Translations under genes and position numbers: made by a program
In this document: positions 22,871 through 35,029 of the stretch, piece by piece
Position numbering within the stretch: the first letter of the stretch is position 1
Layout of the letters: every line of letters begins with the position of its first letter
Notes under the pieces: generated by a model
Seen by the model: only the letters and a program-made list of their open reading frames with translations
Database searches by the model: none
Told to the model about the DNA's origin: nothing
Assembly: GCA_021904315.1 (NCBI GenBank)
Contig: CM038912.1
Coordinates: 23,472,949 to 23,536,948 of the forward strand
Length of the DNA stretch: 64,000 nucleotides
DNA from: Sphagnum magellanicum
Taxonomy: Eukaryota; Streptophyta; Sphagnopsida; Sphagnales; Sphagnaceae
Direction: 5' to 3'

Positions 22871-25800
22871 CCTTTATTTGGGTCTCTTCCTCTGTTTGTA
22901 GAGAGTGTTAATTATTATTCCATCCTCATGACAAACAACAAAGAAAAATTGAACAGCATAAAGTCTTTCACTATATACTGTCCACTTGATAATTTCAATG
23001 GTGGGGATGGGGGCACAATTAACGCTCTACATTAGATGTGATAAACACACAGATAGGCCTAAAATAGGGGGTGTGGGTGGATTCTGGACCAGAGTGGGGT
23101 GGGAATTTAAATTTGCACCAAACCCCCTTTGGGTATCATGATGGGTATCAAAGTTGATCATCACAATTATACACAAATCAAATACCCAGTTCTGAAATTT
23201 ATAACCATGATTATCGAAAAAGTAAAATACCATGTTATTATATATAATCATAATCCTCAGCTTTTTTTGAAAATGTCAAACAACCACCTAAGCATTAGTA
23301 ATCATCGGGTCATCTCAAACTCCCAAGGAAATGCATCTAGAAGCTATAGACCACTCAAAGTTGAATTTATTGCCAAATAAAAGCTGAATACATGTTCTAC
23401 TATCTACCACAACACCAGAAATAACGTACATACTTTCCATTATGGTGTTGATTCTCTTGTCAAGAGATATTCGTTTGCCATGGCAATTCAAACAATTAAC
23501 AACATATGTGCTAGTATAGATTACTCTTCACTACCCAACCCTGTCCGGGGGCAATCAATTGCAACATCCTCTCCTAGAATAAGTTCCAAACTCAAGAGTT
23601 TCACCCATCTACACCACAAATCAAGAATATATATATAGTGCCACATGTCTTATGATACACATTGTGAATCGGGGTTTGCATTGTTATATACAGAAGTGAA
23701 ACTAGATCCAACCAATAATGCAATTGCCATATCCACGTCCCTTCTTGAAGCACAATCTAAATTCTTGGTATCAACTACCAAAACCTGGATCAAATATCAT
23801 TACTTGTATGTAACTACAAATACATTGAAATGTATATTGAAATACATATATGAATGCATTTCAAAGATGAGTAATAAAAAGGGTGCTTTTGCAAGAGGGA
23901 TAACACCAAGGACAAAAAGAGTCTTCATGTATCAAGCTTGTAGCAAAAATCGCATTGTCATTTGTAACCATTCACTTAACACTGTGTAGATTCATCCAAC
24001 TTACAATACAATAAGTAAATAAACTCAAATTAAACATAATTCAAATTCATGTCATGACAAATTGAACTACTAAGAAATCTTCTAAAAAATGGACCACATA
24101 TAACTAAACATAGTGACTTTGATGCTCAAAACCCTAATTTGTGTAGATTAGGGTCACATGAATTGAAAGATTTGAAAAAAAAAGGTATGTCATTACAAAT
24201 AGTTGCTCAAGATAGAAAAAATAATAAAAATTTTGATAAGTTGAAATGAACAAGTTCAAAGAAATTAACCCCATCCATGAACAATAAAACACCTTGATCA
24301 ACCCCACAAGCATCAAACAACCAAGATACATCACTAATCCACGAAAATTTCCACAATATGTAAATCTAACTTCAAGTGAATGTAATTCTTACCTCCCACA
24401 TTGATGCAAAGTTAATGACCTTCATACAATCCATTAGAAAGGAGGCTTCATGTAGAGTGGTTCCATAAACACCACCAATCAAGGTTTGAGAAAAAGATTT
24501 AGAAGAAAAACCAAATTAAAGGGGTTGGGAACGCCATAAAATAATTCAAAACCAAAACCAAATAGAGAAGTTGAAAACACAACACCTTTTCAAACTTTCC
24601 ATCACAAGCATTTTATTGCCAAATTATAGGCAATAACAAATGTAGATATCATTAATTATTAATATTCATAGTTCTCATGTAAATAGAAACCACATATACA
24701 TTTCAATTTGAATACATTGGGTTGGGAAAATTGACAATCAAACTTACAATAGCAAATGCTCCCACTTACACAAGAGCAAAATCAAACCAACATTTATAAC
24801 TTCATGGTTAATGGTCCTCAAATATAGGTCTTACATATTCTAAAATAGCCAACATAAATAAAGGATTACCCAAAAAAATTTATACATACTCAAAACACAT
24901 AGGCACCAAGTTCTACTTGTGTTAAAATATCCACATGTCACTAAATCCAAAACAAAATCACCTACAACATGAACTTACAAAATTTTGTTTACTAGGATAA
25001 TAATTCTTTGCTTTAGGTTTCCAAAAAACTTGAAAAGAAAAAGTTGTAAAATGGGAAAAAAAAATTAAAAATTAATAAGATAGATTGCAAGGAATACCTT
25101 TGCACATTGCAACCTACAACTATAAGCATAGAAACAATTTTAAAAACCAACCCAATCCTTTTTTTAGCCAAATTTTGAGCCAACACATATTTGCAACACA
25201 AGTGAAATAACTAAAGGGGGATTTGAACCCTAATCCCAAAGGGATCCTCCTACCCATTATAGTTCAAATTATACCTACACCAACACTATTATTAAATAAC
25301 ATGCAAAAGGTTTCAAAATCAATGTGTTTAACCTTGAGCTTGAAAATAACATGACTACAATGCTTAACCAAAGGCATGAATACTCCATGTAATAAACAAA
25401 ATAAAGAACACACACATTGGCGTAAGGTGGTAGATATTTTTTGATTGTGGGATTCTTTAATTCCACCTTGATGCATAATTGGCAAAAAAAGCCAATAAGA
25501 TTAACTTTCAATAATGGCCTAAAAACACCAACTGTAAACTGAGAAAACCAAGACTAAACATTTAACCCATAATGGATTCCACTCACATATATCCACGTAG
25601 AATAGGAACTTGGAAGTTCTCCATCAAGTAAAATGTTTATGCATACATTCTCACAACCAAATCAAGGTGAGTGGTTAGGTAATTTTGAAGCTTGATTTTG
25701 GTGGAGAGGTTGGAAAAGGTCTACTCATCCTTCACAAAACCTAGAACCACCACGATGCATAGTTTCACAACTCAATGGATTAATGAAATTCTATCTCCAT

Positions 25801-27129
25801 TTAATGCCTAAACCCCATAATAAGTAAAAGGTAAAAATTGAAAGTGGTTGCATTAAATGATGAATGCATTTGATCACACACCACACATCAAACCACAAAT
25901 TACGAAACCTTAGATCTTCATGCATCTTTACCAACATTAGCCTTGAAGAAAATTATTAGTCTTTCATACCCTAAAGTATCCAAGTTCATATCATGGGCAT
26001 CATGTTAATGCCTCCATATAATATTTATATAACAACATATGTACTCATCAATTTGGGAAATGTTAAAAAATTATTTTCCCAACATAACATTTCTTAATCT
26101 TGTACATTTCCTCCCTTGGATGTAAACATTAAAACATCATTGAAGTGGTCACAAGTTTAATGCTGTCAAATTCCACCCTTCAATCTTGTGGATCCAAAAT
26201 TCAAATATTCAAATGACATCTAACATAAAACTTCTTACTAAGCTCTTGCTGAAATGCCAATTCTTCATTTATTTCCAAGCTTGTCTTTCCATTAAAAGAT
26301 GTTCTATTAATGTATTTTTCAAAAACCATGGGTTTAATTCATTCCATGACCTTTTTAATCATTCCAATATGGTGAATAAGACCAAAGTTGTAATTTTGGA
26401 AAAAAGGCCCACTTTGCAAGCTTCCCTATTAATCACCATGAACTACTTTAATGTTTAATTTGATTAATAAGTTAACAAATTTTATTGGGTAGGGTGGCTA
26501 TCATATCGTTGAATACTATGGGTCGAAAACTTTCAATTGATTAATAATTTAGATTTTAGGATTTAAGAAATGCCATCCACCTTAGCCTTATGGATTTGTA
26601 GGCCTCTTAAATAGATCACAAAATAAAGAAATTCAAATGTTGTGATTGAAAATGGTTATGAATTTTATTTTCTTCCCATTTAAAATGCTTTGAATCCTAC
26701 ATCATACTTGGTCCAACATTCCAAAAGCATGCAAACATTTTTACCCTAAACATTCATTAAACAAATTTATGTTAAAAATCTCATGAATGTGGACAATGAT
26801 GTTTTTTCTAAAATGATATCAAGTAAAGGTGAGGCTATTACAAATTACAACAAAAGAAGTTTAAACATAATTCCAACAATACACAACTTGAATCTAAAGA
26901 AGGCATAGAAGTATGGGAAGGAAAAAAAAAAGGAATTTTAATTCATAACATCAAATATTAATAGTTCATGGAATGGTTTAAACAAATTATGGTGCAAGGT
27001 CATACTACAAAATTGGTCTGGATTGATTTGAAAGTAAGGAATGGCATGATCAATATTCATATTTGTTTAGGGAACTAGGTCTAGGAAGTTTGAATAAGGC
27101 TCATTACATAATTTTAAAATAAAATTTTA
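22871..27129. other. Long AT-rich interval without recognisable genes
   Basis: About 4.2 kb in which all frames are short and typical of AT-rich noise. The longest is 114 codons at 23645-23989. No terminal repeats, transposase blocks or tandem arrays could be recognised by eye. It may consist of transposon remains too old to identify. Confidence 0.45.
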
Positions 27130-27440
27130 ACATCTATTATCAATAAAAATGAATAATGATGGATGAATTTTATTTAGTATGGATCAAAATTTTACAAAAT
27201 GAATAACTTTCATATATTGTGGATGATTTTTTTTTCCAATAACTAATTTTATCCATGTAATCAATGAAAGATGATCATGAACAAGTTTTATCCATCAATG
27301 ACAAATTAGGTGATGATGGACAAAAATCAATTTTCATTATATAAATGACAAGCTAGGTGGTGATGGATGAATTTCATAAAATATGGATGTAACATGGACA
27401 TTCATGGATGAATTTTATTCAAGAATGATGTACTAATTTA
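27130..27440 (+). repeat. Degenerate GATGGATGAATTTTA-type repeats
   Basis: Variants of GATGGATGAATTTTAT recur at about 27152, 27366 and 27402, with related words between them. Spacing is irregular. Class unknown. Confidence 0.35.
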
Positions 27441-27518
27441 CATTAAAAAATGAATAAAAAAATCTTAATGTCCTAATAAATGTTCTTCAATCTATGTGGG
27501 TGTCTATGGTTGTAATTG

Positions 27519-27672
27519 TACTAGTAGAAAAACATGTGTTTTTCAACTTGTTTTTGTCAACTAATATAGTTGAAAGATGTTAAAATTCCAACTATTTGAG
27601 TTGAAAATGACACTTTTTCAACTATATTAGTTGACAAAAACAAGTTGAAAAATACATGGTTTTCTACTAGTG
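27519..27672 (+). mobile_element. 154-bp MITE with CACTA-like ends
   Basis: The two ends form near-perfect inverted repeats of more than 50 bp. The left arm has TACTAGTAGAAAAACATGTG, TTTTTCAACTTG and TGTCAACTAATATAGTTGAA; the right arm is its reverse complement and ends TTTTCTACTAGTG. Read inward from the right, the terminus is CACTAGTAGAAAAC, the form seen in plant CACTA elements; the left terminal C is mutated to T. The 3-bp flanks (TTG and GAT) do not match, so the target duplication is lost or the boundary is off by a few bases. Confidence 0.75.
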
Positions 27673-27674
27673 GA

Positions 27675-27740
27675 TATGATGTGCACCTTTAGACACATGT
27701 GTCAACATGTTGACACACGTGTCTAAAGGTGCAAATCATA
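27675..27740. repeat. 66-bp near-perfect palindrome
   Basis: The two 33-base halves pair with two mismatches and no spacer. The central part reads GTGTCAACATGTTGACAC and the arms carry GCACCTTTAGACAC. It begins three bases after the CACTA-like MITE. One arm contains ACACGTGT, a G-box-like hexamer context. No gene is adjacent. Confidence 0.85.
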
Positions 27741-28120
27741 CCCAACATCAAGGCCAACATAAGGTCTTTAAGTGATATACTAATTCCAATACTATTGTCA
27801 TAAATTCGGTGGTGTTTGACGTGTCAAAAGTAGCTTGCACCCACTAGAACAAGTTTTGCAAATTGATTATGATCTTGATGACAAACCATTATAATCTATG
27901 GCCATGAATCACCTAATGGACAAACATTAAAAAAAAGACAAACAAATGGGTTACTTGTGATGAAAACATAATGGATGAAACCCTAAAATGGATGGAATAG
28001 TGTTGTTAATTATTGAAAACAGAAAATGACACATTCTTAGTAGTTGATGTGACGAATGCGAACATTAGACACCATCTTCCAATAGATGGAATTCATCCAT
28101 AATGTTCATCCATAACTCCT

Positions 28121-28378
28121 AATTAAATTTTAGTTAAATTTTAGTTAAGTCTGAGTTAACTCTTAGTTAAGTCCCAATTAAGTTTTAATTAATTCCTAAT
28201 TAACTCTGAATTAATTTTTAGTTAAGTCCTAATTAACTTGTAGTTAAATTTTAGTTAACTCTTAGTTAAATCCTAGTTAAGTCTAATTAATCCCTAGTTG
28301 ACTCCTAGTTAAATCCGAGTTAACTTTCAGTTAAGTTTTAGTTAACTTATAGTCAATTCCTAGTTAGGAAGGTTCCAA
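28121..28378 (+). repeat. 11-bp tandem array in LTR U3 (AGTTAA plus 5 bases)
   Basis: About 23 units of AGTTAA or AATTAA, each followed by five T/C-rich bases (for example GTCCT, TTTTT, CTCTT), run without a break. The AGTTAA half is conserved and the spacer varies while its length stays at five. The array ends 70 bp before the TATA box. GTTAA-type words resemble GT-box/Myb half sites, but binding is inference. Confidence 0.85.
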
Positions 28379-28450
28379 AGAAGTTTCCTTTACTTGTTGC
28401 ACATATAAAAGCCTCCTTGGAAGCTTCCTTGAGCTAAGTCCCCAAAGGGG

Positions 28451-28458
28451 TATAAATA
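28451..28458 (+). promoter_or_regulatory. LTR TATA box
   Basis: TATAAATA lies within GGGGTATAAATAGGAATAGG, a strong plant TATA context. It sits at the expected place for the U3/R promoter of a 5' LTR. The corresponding segment is deleted from the 3' LTR. Confidence 0.7.
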
Positions 28459-30159
28459 GGAATAGGACCCCTCATTTCCTTTAGTTTGTTCAACACTAGT
28501 TTTAAGCACAATCTTGCATCATAGCCTTGTCATGTTTTTTTCATGTTCATGTTTGCATATGTTAGCATAATAAAAATTTGTTTCCATGTTTGTTTTGCAC
28601 ATCTTATGTTCTTGTTCTTAATTCTTGTGTTCTTGTTTTTAAATCACATAATCTTATCTTGTTCCTTATTTGGAAGTTAGACTTAGATCTTTTTTTAACC
28701 TTTGTTCTCGTGGTTTTTCATGTCTTTGATAATTAATGGTGAGATGCAAGCCTAGTGATGACATTCTTCATTTTGCACATTAAAATTCTTTAAAATTCTT
28801 CATTTAGCACCTTGTCATAACATTCTTTACCCGCGAATGTTTACCAAATTACACTGGTTGATCTATAAAATTCTTTAAAATTCTTGCTTCTTTGGGCTTC
28901 CATAACATTTTCGCACCAAGAATGTCATAACTATGGATGCAAGTAAAATGTTTGATGTTGTGACTATTTTCCATACAACTTTGTTTGTATGCAAGTAATG
29001 TGCACTATGTGTGCTTTTATGTGCGATGGTATTTGCTATGTTTCTATGTTTTCGTTGGTTGCATTTTATGTGGTGTGGTTGTATTTGCATGCATATTTTG
29101 ATGGACATCAACCAAAAACAAGGAGGGGTTGAGGAGGATAAGAAGAGGAATGCGGGGGATTTATTCAAGAACATTCTAGAATGAGGAGAAAATAAATGGC
29201 AGTATTTTGATTTTGGTAGACATATAGTAGAGAATTGTGTAATGTGGCTTTTGAGTGTTGAGGCAATGAAATCTCCCTTATGCCATGTGCTTCAACAATT
29301 AGGAGTAGGTTGTAGTAGTAGCTTTGAGGGTTTATGACCAAAGGGGTGATGAGAAAATAAGGGATTTTGAAAGTAGTCATCCCAATAATTCTCAAAGTGT
29401 GTTGTTGCATTTGTGTGTGCAAGCCTGGTGTATTTGTTCTATTTCATGAGAGACTACCTTTAACAATTAGGAACTTTGAAGGAATGCCTGAATCGATTTA
29501 GTTTAAAAGTGTTAATCCTTAAATGAGAGGCTAGGTTTCTCTTTAGCAAACTCATGAAATGATAATTTTGAAGGATGGGAATCTTTAAAATGCATAATTG
29601 GGATAATGTTGTTGTTATAGTTGTTGAATTGTTGTGTTTCTAATGTTGTAATAGCCATAAGGGATTATGTGTCTAGGGGATTCAAGGGAAGGTTTTCCTT
29701 TTACTTTTTGTATGGATATGTGAAAGTGCATGTTCAACATGGGTTGCTATGGCATGTGGTTAGTGAGATATTGAAATATGACCAATTGAGCTCAAGAGAA
29801 GGAAATTGGAGTGAAATGACACATAGAGACCCTTAGTTTTGAATTCAATATAAATAGTAAGAATTCTTGTAGAATTTGGAACATAATGTTTATGTAATTC
29901 AATAGGGGATGATACAATCATCTACAGTTAGGTCCATGTTTCAAGTTTAATGAATAAATTAGTATTATATATGCCTTGTCTTTTAGTATTAAAATAGGTT
30001 TAGTCCAGTGGAAGATGATGCAAAAATATAAGGCAATGGAAAATTATTGTTGTCTGGATGAACAACAAAATCACCATCTTTGAGTTTGATTAGCATCACT
30101 TTGAGGGACATCGACCTCTAGGTACATTAGTAATATGTATCTTTGGTTTTGCTACATTT

Positions 30160-31020
30160 GAGATCATAGGGTTTGATCTTAGAAAGGTAAGGGAAGGGGA
30201 CATTACACTCGGAGTAACATTATAAGGGTTTTTCACCTAAACAACGATATGTTTGAAAATTTCACATGATGATTGGAGTTGGGTGCTCATCAACACAAGT
30301 AGCTCCAAGTTTTTATGTTTTCTAGATGGCCTTATCAGTCGGAGTGAGAAATTCAAGAAATTTCATGAAAACCCTAATCACATACCTAGATTAGGAGACA
30401 TTTTGATACATGTAGATCCATTGCCACTAGGAGGTACTGCTAAGTTTTTCAAACCTGAATACAATGGTGAACTTAAGGAGGGAGACATAATTATTAGGGT
30501 AGAATTTTCAAGATCTACTACTTGAGTACTAAGTTGGAAGCTCTGCCGTAATGGAAAAAGGACTTTTGAATTGGGTTTATGTAGGTTCCAATGAGATAAA
30601 TTTCAGTAGCAAGATTAAAGGTAACATGATGTTTGTAGTAAAAATGGAAGAAGAGCACATAATAAAGTATGTAGTCTGAGGTGTAAGATAACATTTTGCA
30701 TTGAATTACATGGAAAATAACTACCAATCATGAGGAAAAGCGTTTGATGTAGATAAACCTCTTAACTCTTAGCCTTTTACCTTCTTTCATTTGGAAATTG
30801 AGAAGCCACCACCATATGTTGGAGATAGTTGGGTTCCAACATTACTTATAGACTATAATGGATCTGTGAAAATCCTTAGACCTGGGTTAGAAACATGGTT
30901 TCAACTTGGAGATAGGTTCATTAGAATTGAACATGTTAATGTAACGTCACGATTGTTAAGTTGGATGTTGGAGATTAATGAGAATGGGTTGCATCGGTAG
31001 GTGGAGGAAGGTGAAAACAT
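30160..31020 (+). pseudogene. Unfamiliar repeated module upstream of gag
   Basis: Three diverged copies of one protein module can be read, in changing frames and with stops. The first contains REGDITLGV and SWVLINTSS; the second contains ELKEGDIIIRVE, then a stop and VLSWKLCRNG; the third contains QLGDRFIRIE and RLLSWMLEINENG. The common pattern is G-D-x-x-I-x-[VI]-E, 6-9 residues, [VL]-L-S-W-x-L-x3-N. Ahead of this, copies 2 and 3 share a G-[ST]-[AV]-K-[FI]-[FL]-[KR]-P strand. I do not recognise the domain. It lies between the 5' LTR and gag, where gypsy elements usually have only leader sequence. Confidence 0.5.
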
Positions 31021-31099
31021 GTGGACTTTTGTGTCTACTCTTAATTAGGATTCACATTGACACAATAATTAAATCCTAGGACTAACCAATGAATGTGTC

Positions 31100-31730
31100 A
31101 TGATTAGTCTTAAGGGAATGGACAAACTATTTTGGGGAAAGGAGTTTGAAGATATTTTGGATTGGACAAAGAGGTTAGAAATGGCATCTGAAGGGTTATG
31201 ATGAGGTGAAGTTTCTTAAGATTATAAACCTTAATTTGCGTGGTAAAGCTAAGGACTAGTTTAAAAAGCTCCAACTTGTTCTACATATTGGAATGAAATG
31301 AAAACAAACATGCAACATAAATTTGGCGATGTAGATCTTAATGAATTAAGAATGATAATAGACTTTGTCAAGCAGGAATTTCGACAAAGAGTCCAACTAT
31401 ATTTTGACAGGTTGGATAAGCTTTAAAAAAAAAAGAAAATAAAGGATGATGAATAAAGGAGGTGCTTCCTTGTGCATTTGCGGCTTAAGATCATAAATTT
31501 GTGTATGGTAAGGATGTACGTTAATGTTGAGGAAATGCTTATGGTTGCCAAGGATGTTGAAAGGGTGTATGGTGAACTAGGTGAAATGTTGTTTGAACCT
31601 CTCAAAAAGGAATAGGAAGAAGGTATGACTATTGACACAAGATTGGAAAAGTATGTGTATGCTTTAAATGAATCATTCATAATTTTTTTCAAGGGATTTT
31701 CATTTGGTGTAGGGACCACCAACACAGATT
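31100..31730 (+). pseudogene. gag capsid-like region, broken
   Basis: It reads GMDKLFWGKEFEDILDWTKR, then NLRGKAK, then WNEMKTNMQHKFGDVDLNEL and VKQEFRQRVQLYFDRLDKL. These are the blocks of a plant Retrotrans_gag domain. It continues with LRLKIINLCMVRMYVNVEEM and VERVYGELGEML. Stops occur near 31190 and 31256, and an A-rich run near 31430 marks a possible shift. It would have formed the particle shell of the element. Confidence 0.75.
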
Positions 31731-31734
31731 GCTA

Positions 31735-32690
31735 GTATTCCTATTGTATGTCAAATATGCATAACTAGTGATCACATAACCACTTCATGCTAGCACATAG
31801 GGAACCTTAAGCCAAAATGTGCAAAGTGCAATCTCCCTCATAAGATCGTGTTGTGTGGAATAAGATGCAAATACTAGTTAGCAATGGGGCATATAAAGGA
31901 CATATGTTGGAAATATGGGAAGGATGATGCAACCACCAATAATTATCTTGAAGTTATGGTGGATGATGAAAAGGCTATGTGGTGCTAAACATGATGATTT
32001 TCAAAAGCAAGGATACCTAGGCAACACCTTCTTATGGACATTACTGATGAAGCAATAATTGATGACCAAAAAATTGGACATCTTAATAACAACATAAGCT
32101 CCATAGTCCGGTCCAAGATATTAAACCACTTCATAAAAGGAAAGATTTCATTATCACCCATGGAGACAATTCTTGCAATACTTAGAGAATTGGAATCGTT
32201 GGAAAGCTTGGTCAAATTAGTAAGAAATAATCACAATGAAAGACTAAAGATGATCAATTTGACTAAGGTTGAAGTAAACCATGTTGTATGGAAATTCCAT
32301 ATCCACAAGAATCACTGCAAGATGTTGCATCTACTAGTGGAAATCAACAATACTTTGATAGAAAGGTTGGTAAATATAGGTGCTTTAATGTTAGTGCATG
32401 ATGTATGTTAACATTGTGCAAAAGCTAGGCTTAATGCACTTGGTATTTGGGTCTGAGGCATACAAAATTATGTCAAGAGTGGTGACGCAAGCCCTTGGTA
32501 GGATAACTAAACATCGTATGAAGTTGGGGATGTTCAATGCTTTATGACATTTATGATTATAAATATTGATAGCTAGGATATTTTGTTGGGTTTGGAATTC
32601 CTAGTGAAGATAGATATTGTGGTGGATGTGGAGAAATGTTTAATCTAAATCAAGCAAGGGCCTAGCAATGGTGTTTAGATTTTACCATGG
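31735..32690 (+). pseudogene. Zinc knuckles and aspartic protease region, broken
   Basis: Cysteine/histidine clusters VCQICITSDH, KCAKCNLPH and GHIKDICWK mark nucleic-acid-binding knuckles at about 31740-31920. Further on, EINNTLIERLVNIGALM corresponds to the protease active-site segment, in which the usual D-[ST]-G becomes N-I-G, so the catalytic Asp is lost. It is followed by DILLGLEFLVKI, the second protease block. Several nonsense codons are present. Confidence 0.65.
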
Positions 32691-33490
32691 AAAATGGCAA
32701 AGGTGCTGCAATTGGTCATTGATAGGCATTATGAAGATGAAGACCATGTTCATGATGAAACTCTACAACTATATGGGGGATTGGACCTCTACCAACAAAA
32801 GTGGAAGAAGGTAGGATGTCCATTCAAGAAAATAGACAACCATTATTTGATGATGAGACCAACAACTCTTCTATTGATGACTTTGAGAAGAGATGGTAGA
32901 TGTAGTAGATGATGAACAAAAGAAGTTCTTGCAAAACAAGGTAACAATTGTTGAAAATTTAATGGATAATAGACTATAGTATTTTGTGTAGCTTGAAGGA
33001 CCTAACCAAATCATGAACTTGATTTTAGAAAAGGAGTCCTAGATAATGTTATGTTTGGAATTTTTTTTTATTAAGAAGATTTTGAAAATTGGATGTAGGG
33101 TGTATTTCAATTAGATGAGGACAAAAGAAATGAATAATATAATGTTGCTAGGGGTACACTTGTGCCAAGTATTTTTCAATTGGACATTGAATTGGAACCA
33201 AAGAAAGATGTTGTGTGTAAGTTATGATTTGATGACAAGGATAAGTGGTCAAAAATCAAGGCAAAAATAAAAATAAACCTAAACTAGGTCCAAAAAGGAC
33301 CAATCAATTATGGGAACTTCTTGATTAGTTTACTATTGTTTTTGCTTGGCACAAGGGAGAGTTAGGTTGTTTGAAATATGGAGAACATGTTGACACTCAA
33401 GGTTTTCCTCCTTGCAAGACCACACTTAGTAGATTTTCTTTTTGGGAAGAGGTTAAGGTGAAGAAATAAATTGATGCCTTGGTTGCATTG
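32691..33490 (+). pseudogene. Protease-to-reverse-transcriptase linker, broken
   Basis: An acidic linker with DRHYEDEDHVHDE is followed, after several frame breaks, by FAW-HKGELGCLKYGEHVDTQ-like and ARPHLVDFLF segments. These are the pre-RT blocks seen in plant gypsy polyproteins. The reading stops at about 33500, where similarity is interrupted. Confidence 0.55.
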
Positions 33491-34265
33491 GGGGCTTATT
33501 CATGATTAAGCTTCCAGAAAAAAGAAAAAGAACTCTAGGACTTTTGTGGGGCTACTTTTTGCAAAGAACATTTACTTGAAAAAATTTTAAGTGAGAAAAA
33601 TTAAATAATCCAATTTAAGATAATTCATGTGGTGGTGGTGAGTATTCACATTCATACATAATTGTGCATGAATATTTTGGTTTATAGCCATAAACATAAA
33701 AATTCCCAAAAATTCCCAAAATGAGTTTCAATGGATAACCAACCATGTTTTTTGGCAAATTTATTTCCTTCACATGTGACTGGCACCTAAAGTTAGACAT
33801 TTTGAACCCATTGAACATAATTGTTTTGTCAAATGGTTAAAAGAATGAGTCATTTTTCTTGTGTAACCCTTTCTTTCAAGATTTCGAGACTTCGAAATTT
33901 TTGTATAATTTGGTTTTTATCAAGTTCATGTAATGAACATGTGCTTTCATAGAGGGGGGCATGTTTTTGTTGTACAAAAAATTTGAAATCAATTGTATGA
34001 TTTTATGCATCCCTTTTTATTCCTTTTCAAAAAAATGCAGTTTAAACATTTGATATAATTGGTTTATAAGACTAAAAATGACATTTACATAATATCCAAA
34101 TTATTTTAAAATATTTTTATTAATTAAACAAGACATTTTATATATTAGCATACAAAAATCCACTATAAATCTAATAATGTAAGATAAACAAAAATCCAAA
34201 GTTGTCTTTTGTAGTCTTTTAAATATAGGTCATTCATTTTTGGTACCCCAATTGTGAATACACCC
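33491..34265. mobile_element. Probable nested insertion in pol
   Basis: The pol similarity stops at VALGAYS (about 33500) and resumes at LSKMKPNTFEYACN (about 34268), adjoining blocks in a normal pol protein. The 0.77 kb between has no pol-like sequence and is very AT-rich. No terminal repeats or target duplication were identified, so its class and exact ends are unknown. Confidence 0.5.
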
Positions 34266-34990
34266 TTGAGTAAGATGAAACCAAACACTTTTGAGTATGC
34301 ATGCAACCCATCACACTATTGGTAAAAAAGGACAAGAATTGACACTTCTATGGAGATTACTGGCCATTCATTATGCAAACATGTTGATATTCCTTTCCAA
34401 TGTTTTTGTCAAGGACCTCTTGACTCAACTAAGAAAATCATAGTGGTTTTCTGCACTAGATCTACAATTAGGTTTTTGGCAGATTAAAATGGCATCTGAA
34501 TATATCCATAAATCTGCATTAATTACCAAATCTGGGCTATTTGATTGGATTGTCATGCTTTTTGACATAAAGAATGCTACCAACACATTCTCTAGGACCA
34601 TGACAGAGGTCTTTGGAACTTACATGGACAATTTTTAAAAGGTTTTTGTTGATGATATGAATGTCCACAATATGATTTGGGAAAAATAATTGGAGCGTCT
34701 TTGATATGTTTTGATGAGGCTAATGGAAGTTAACCTCAAATTGAACCCTAGAAAATGTGTATTTACAAAAACTAGTCTTGCTTTTCTAAGTCATGTGGTG
34801 GATAGAGATAACATTCATTTAGATCCAAAAAAGGTTAAGGCAATGAATGAATTTCTAGTTCTTACTATTGTGTCTAATGTATGTGCCTTTTTGGGACTTA
34901 CAAGTTATTATAGAAGCTATGTGAAGGGCTATTTGGGCCGCATAACAATACCTTTATTTGAACTCACCAAGAAGGACACCACTTTCAATT
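34266..34990 (+). pseudogene. Reverse transcriptase, broken
   Basis: It reads FSALDLQLGFWQIKMA, then KSALITKSGLFDW, then KVFVDDMNVHN (the F-V-D-D catalytic box), then LKLNPRKCVF and FLGLTSYYRSYVKGY. These are the successive RT blocks of Ty3/gypsy elements. Nonsense codons interrupt it around 34637 and 34687-34702, so no enzyme can be made. Confidence 0.85.
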
Positions 34991-35029
34991 AAAACATTAA
35001 CTATCAAAAGTACCCTAAAACATTAATTA

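Larger units (their letters stand above)
27956..29836 (+). repeat. 5' LTR, about 1.88 kb
   Basis: It matches the 3' LTR at 37195-38175 at both ends. The first hundred bases are similar, and then from 28937 to about 29836 the two run in parallel. It uniquely retains an 881-bp inner part with an 11-bp repeat array, a TATA box at 28451 and an AATAAA at 28569. U3 is therefore about 27956-28480, leaving an unusually long R plus U5. The 3' edge is estimated from where similarity fades. Confidence 0.75.

Noticed and set aside
29837..29900. Primer-binding site for the LTR element
   Set aside because: No tRNA-like complementary sequence such as TGGTATCAGAGC was seen after the 5' LTR, so no site is claimed.
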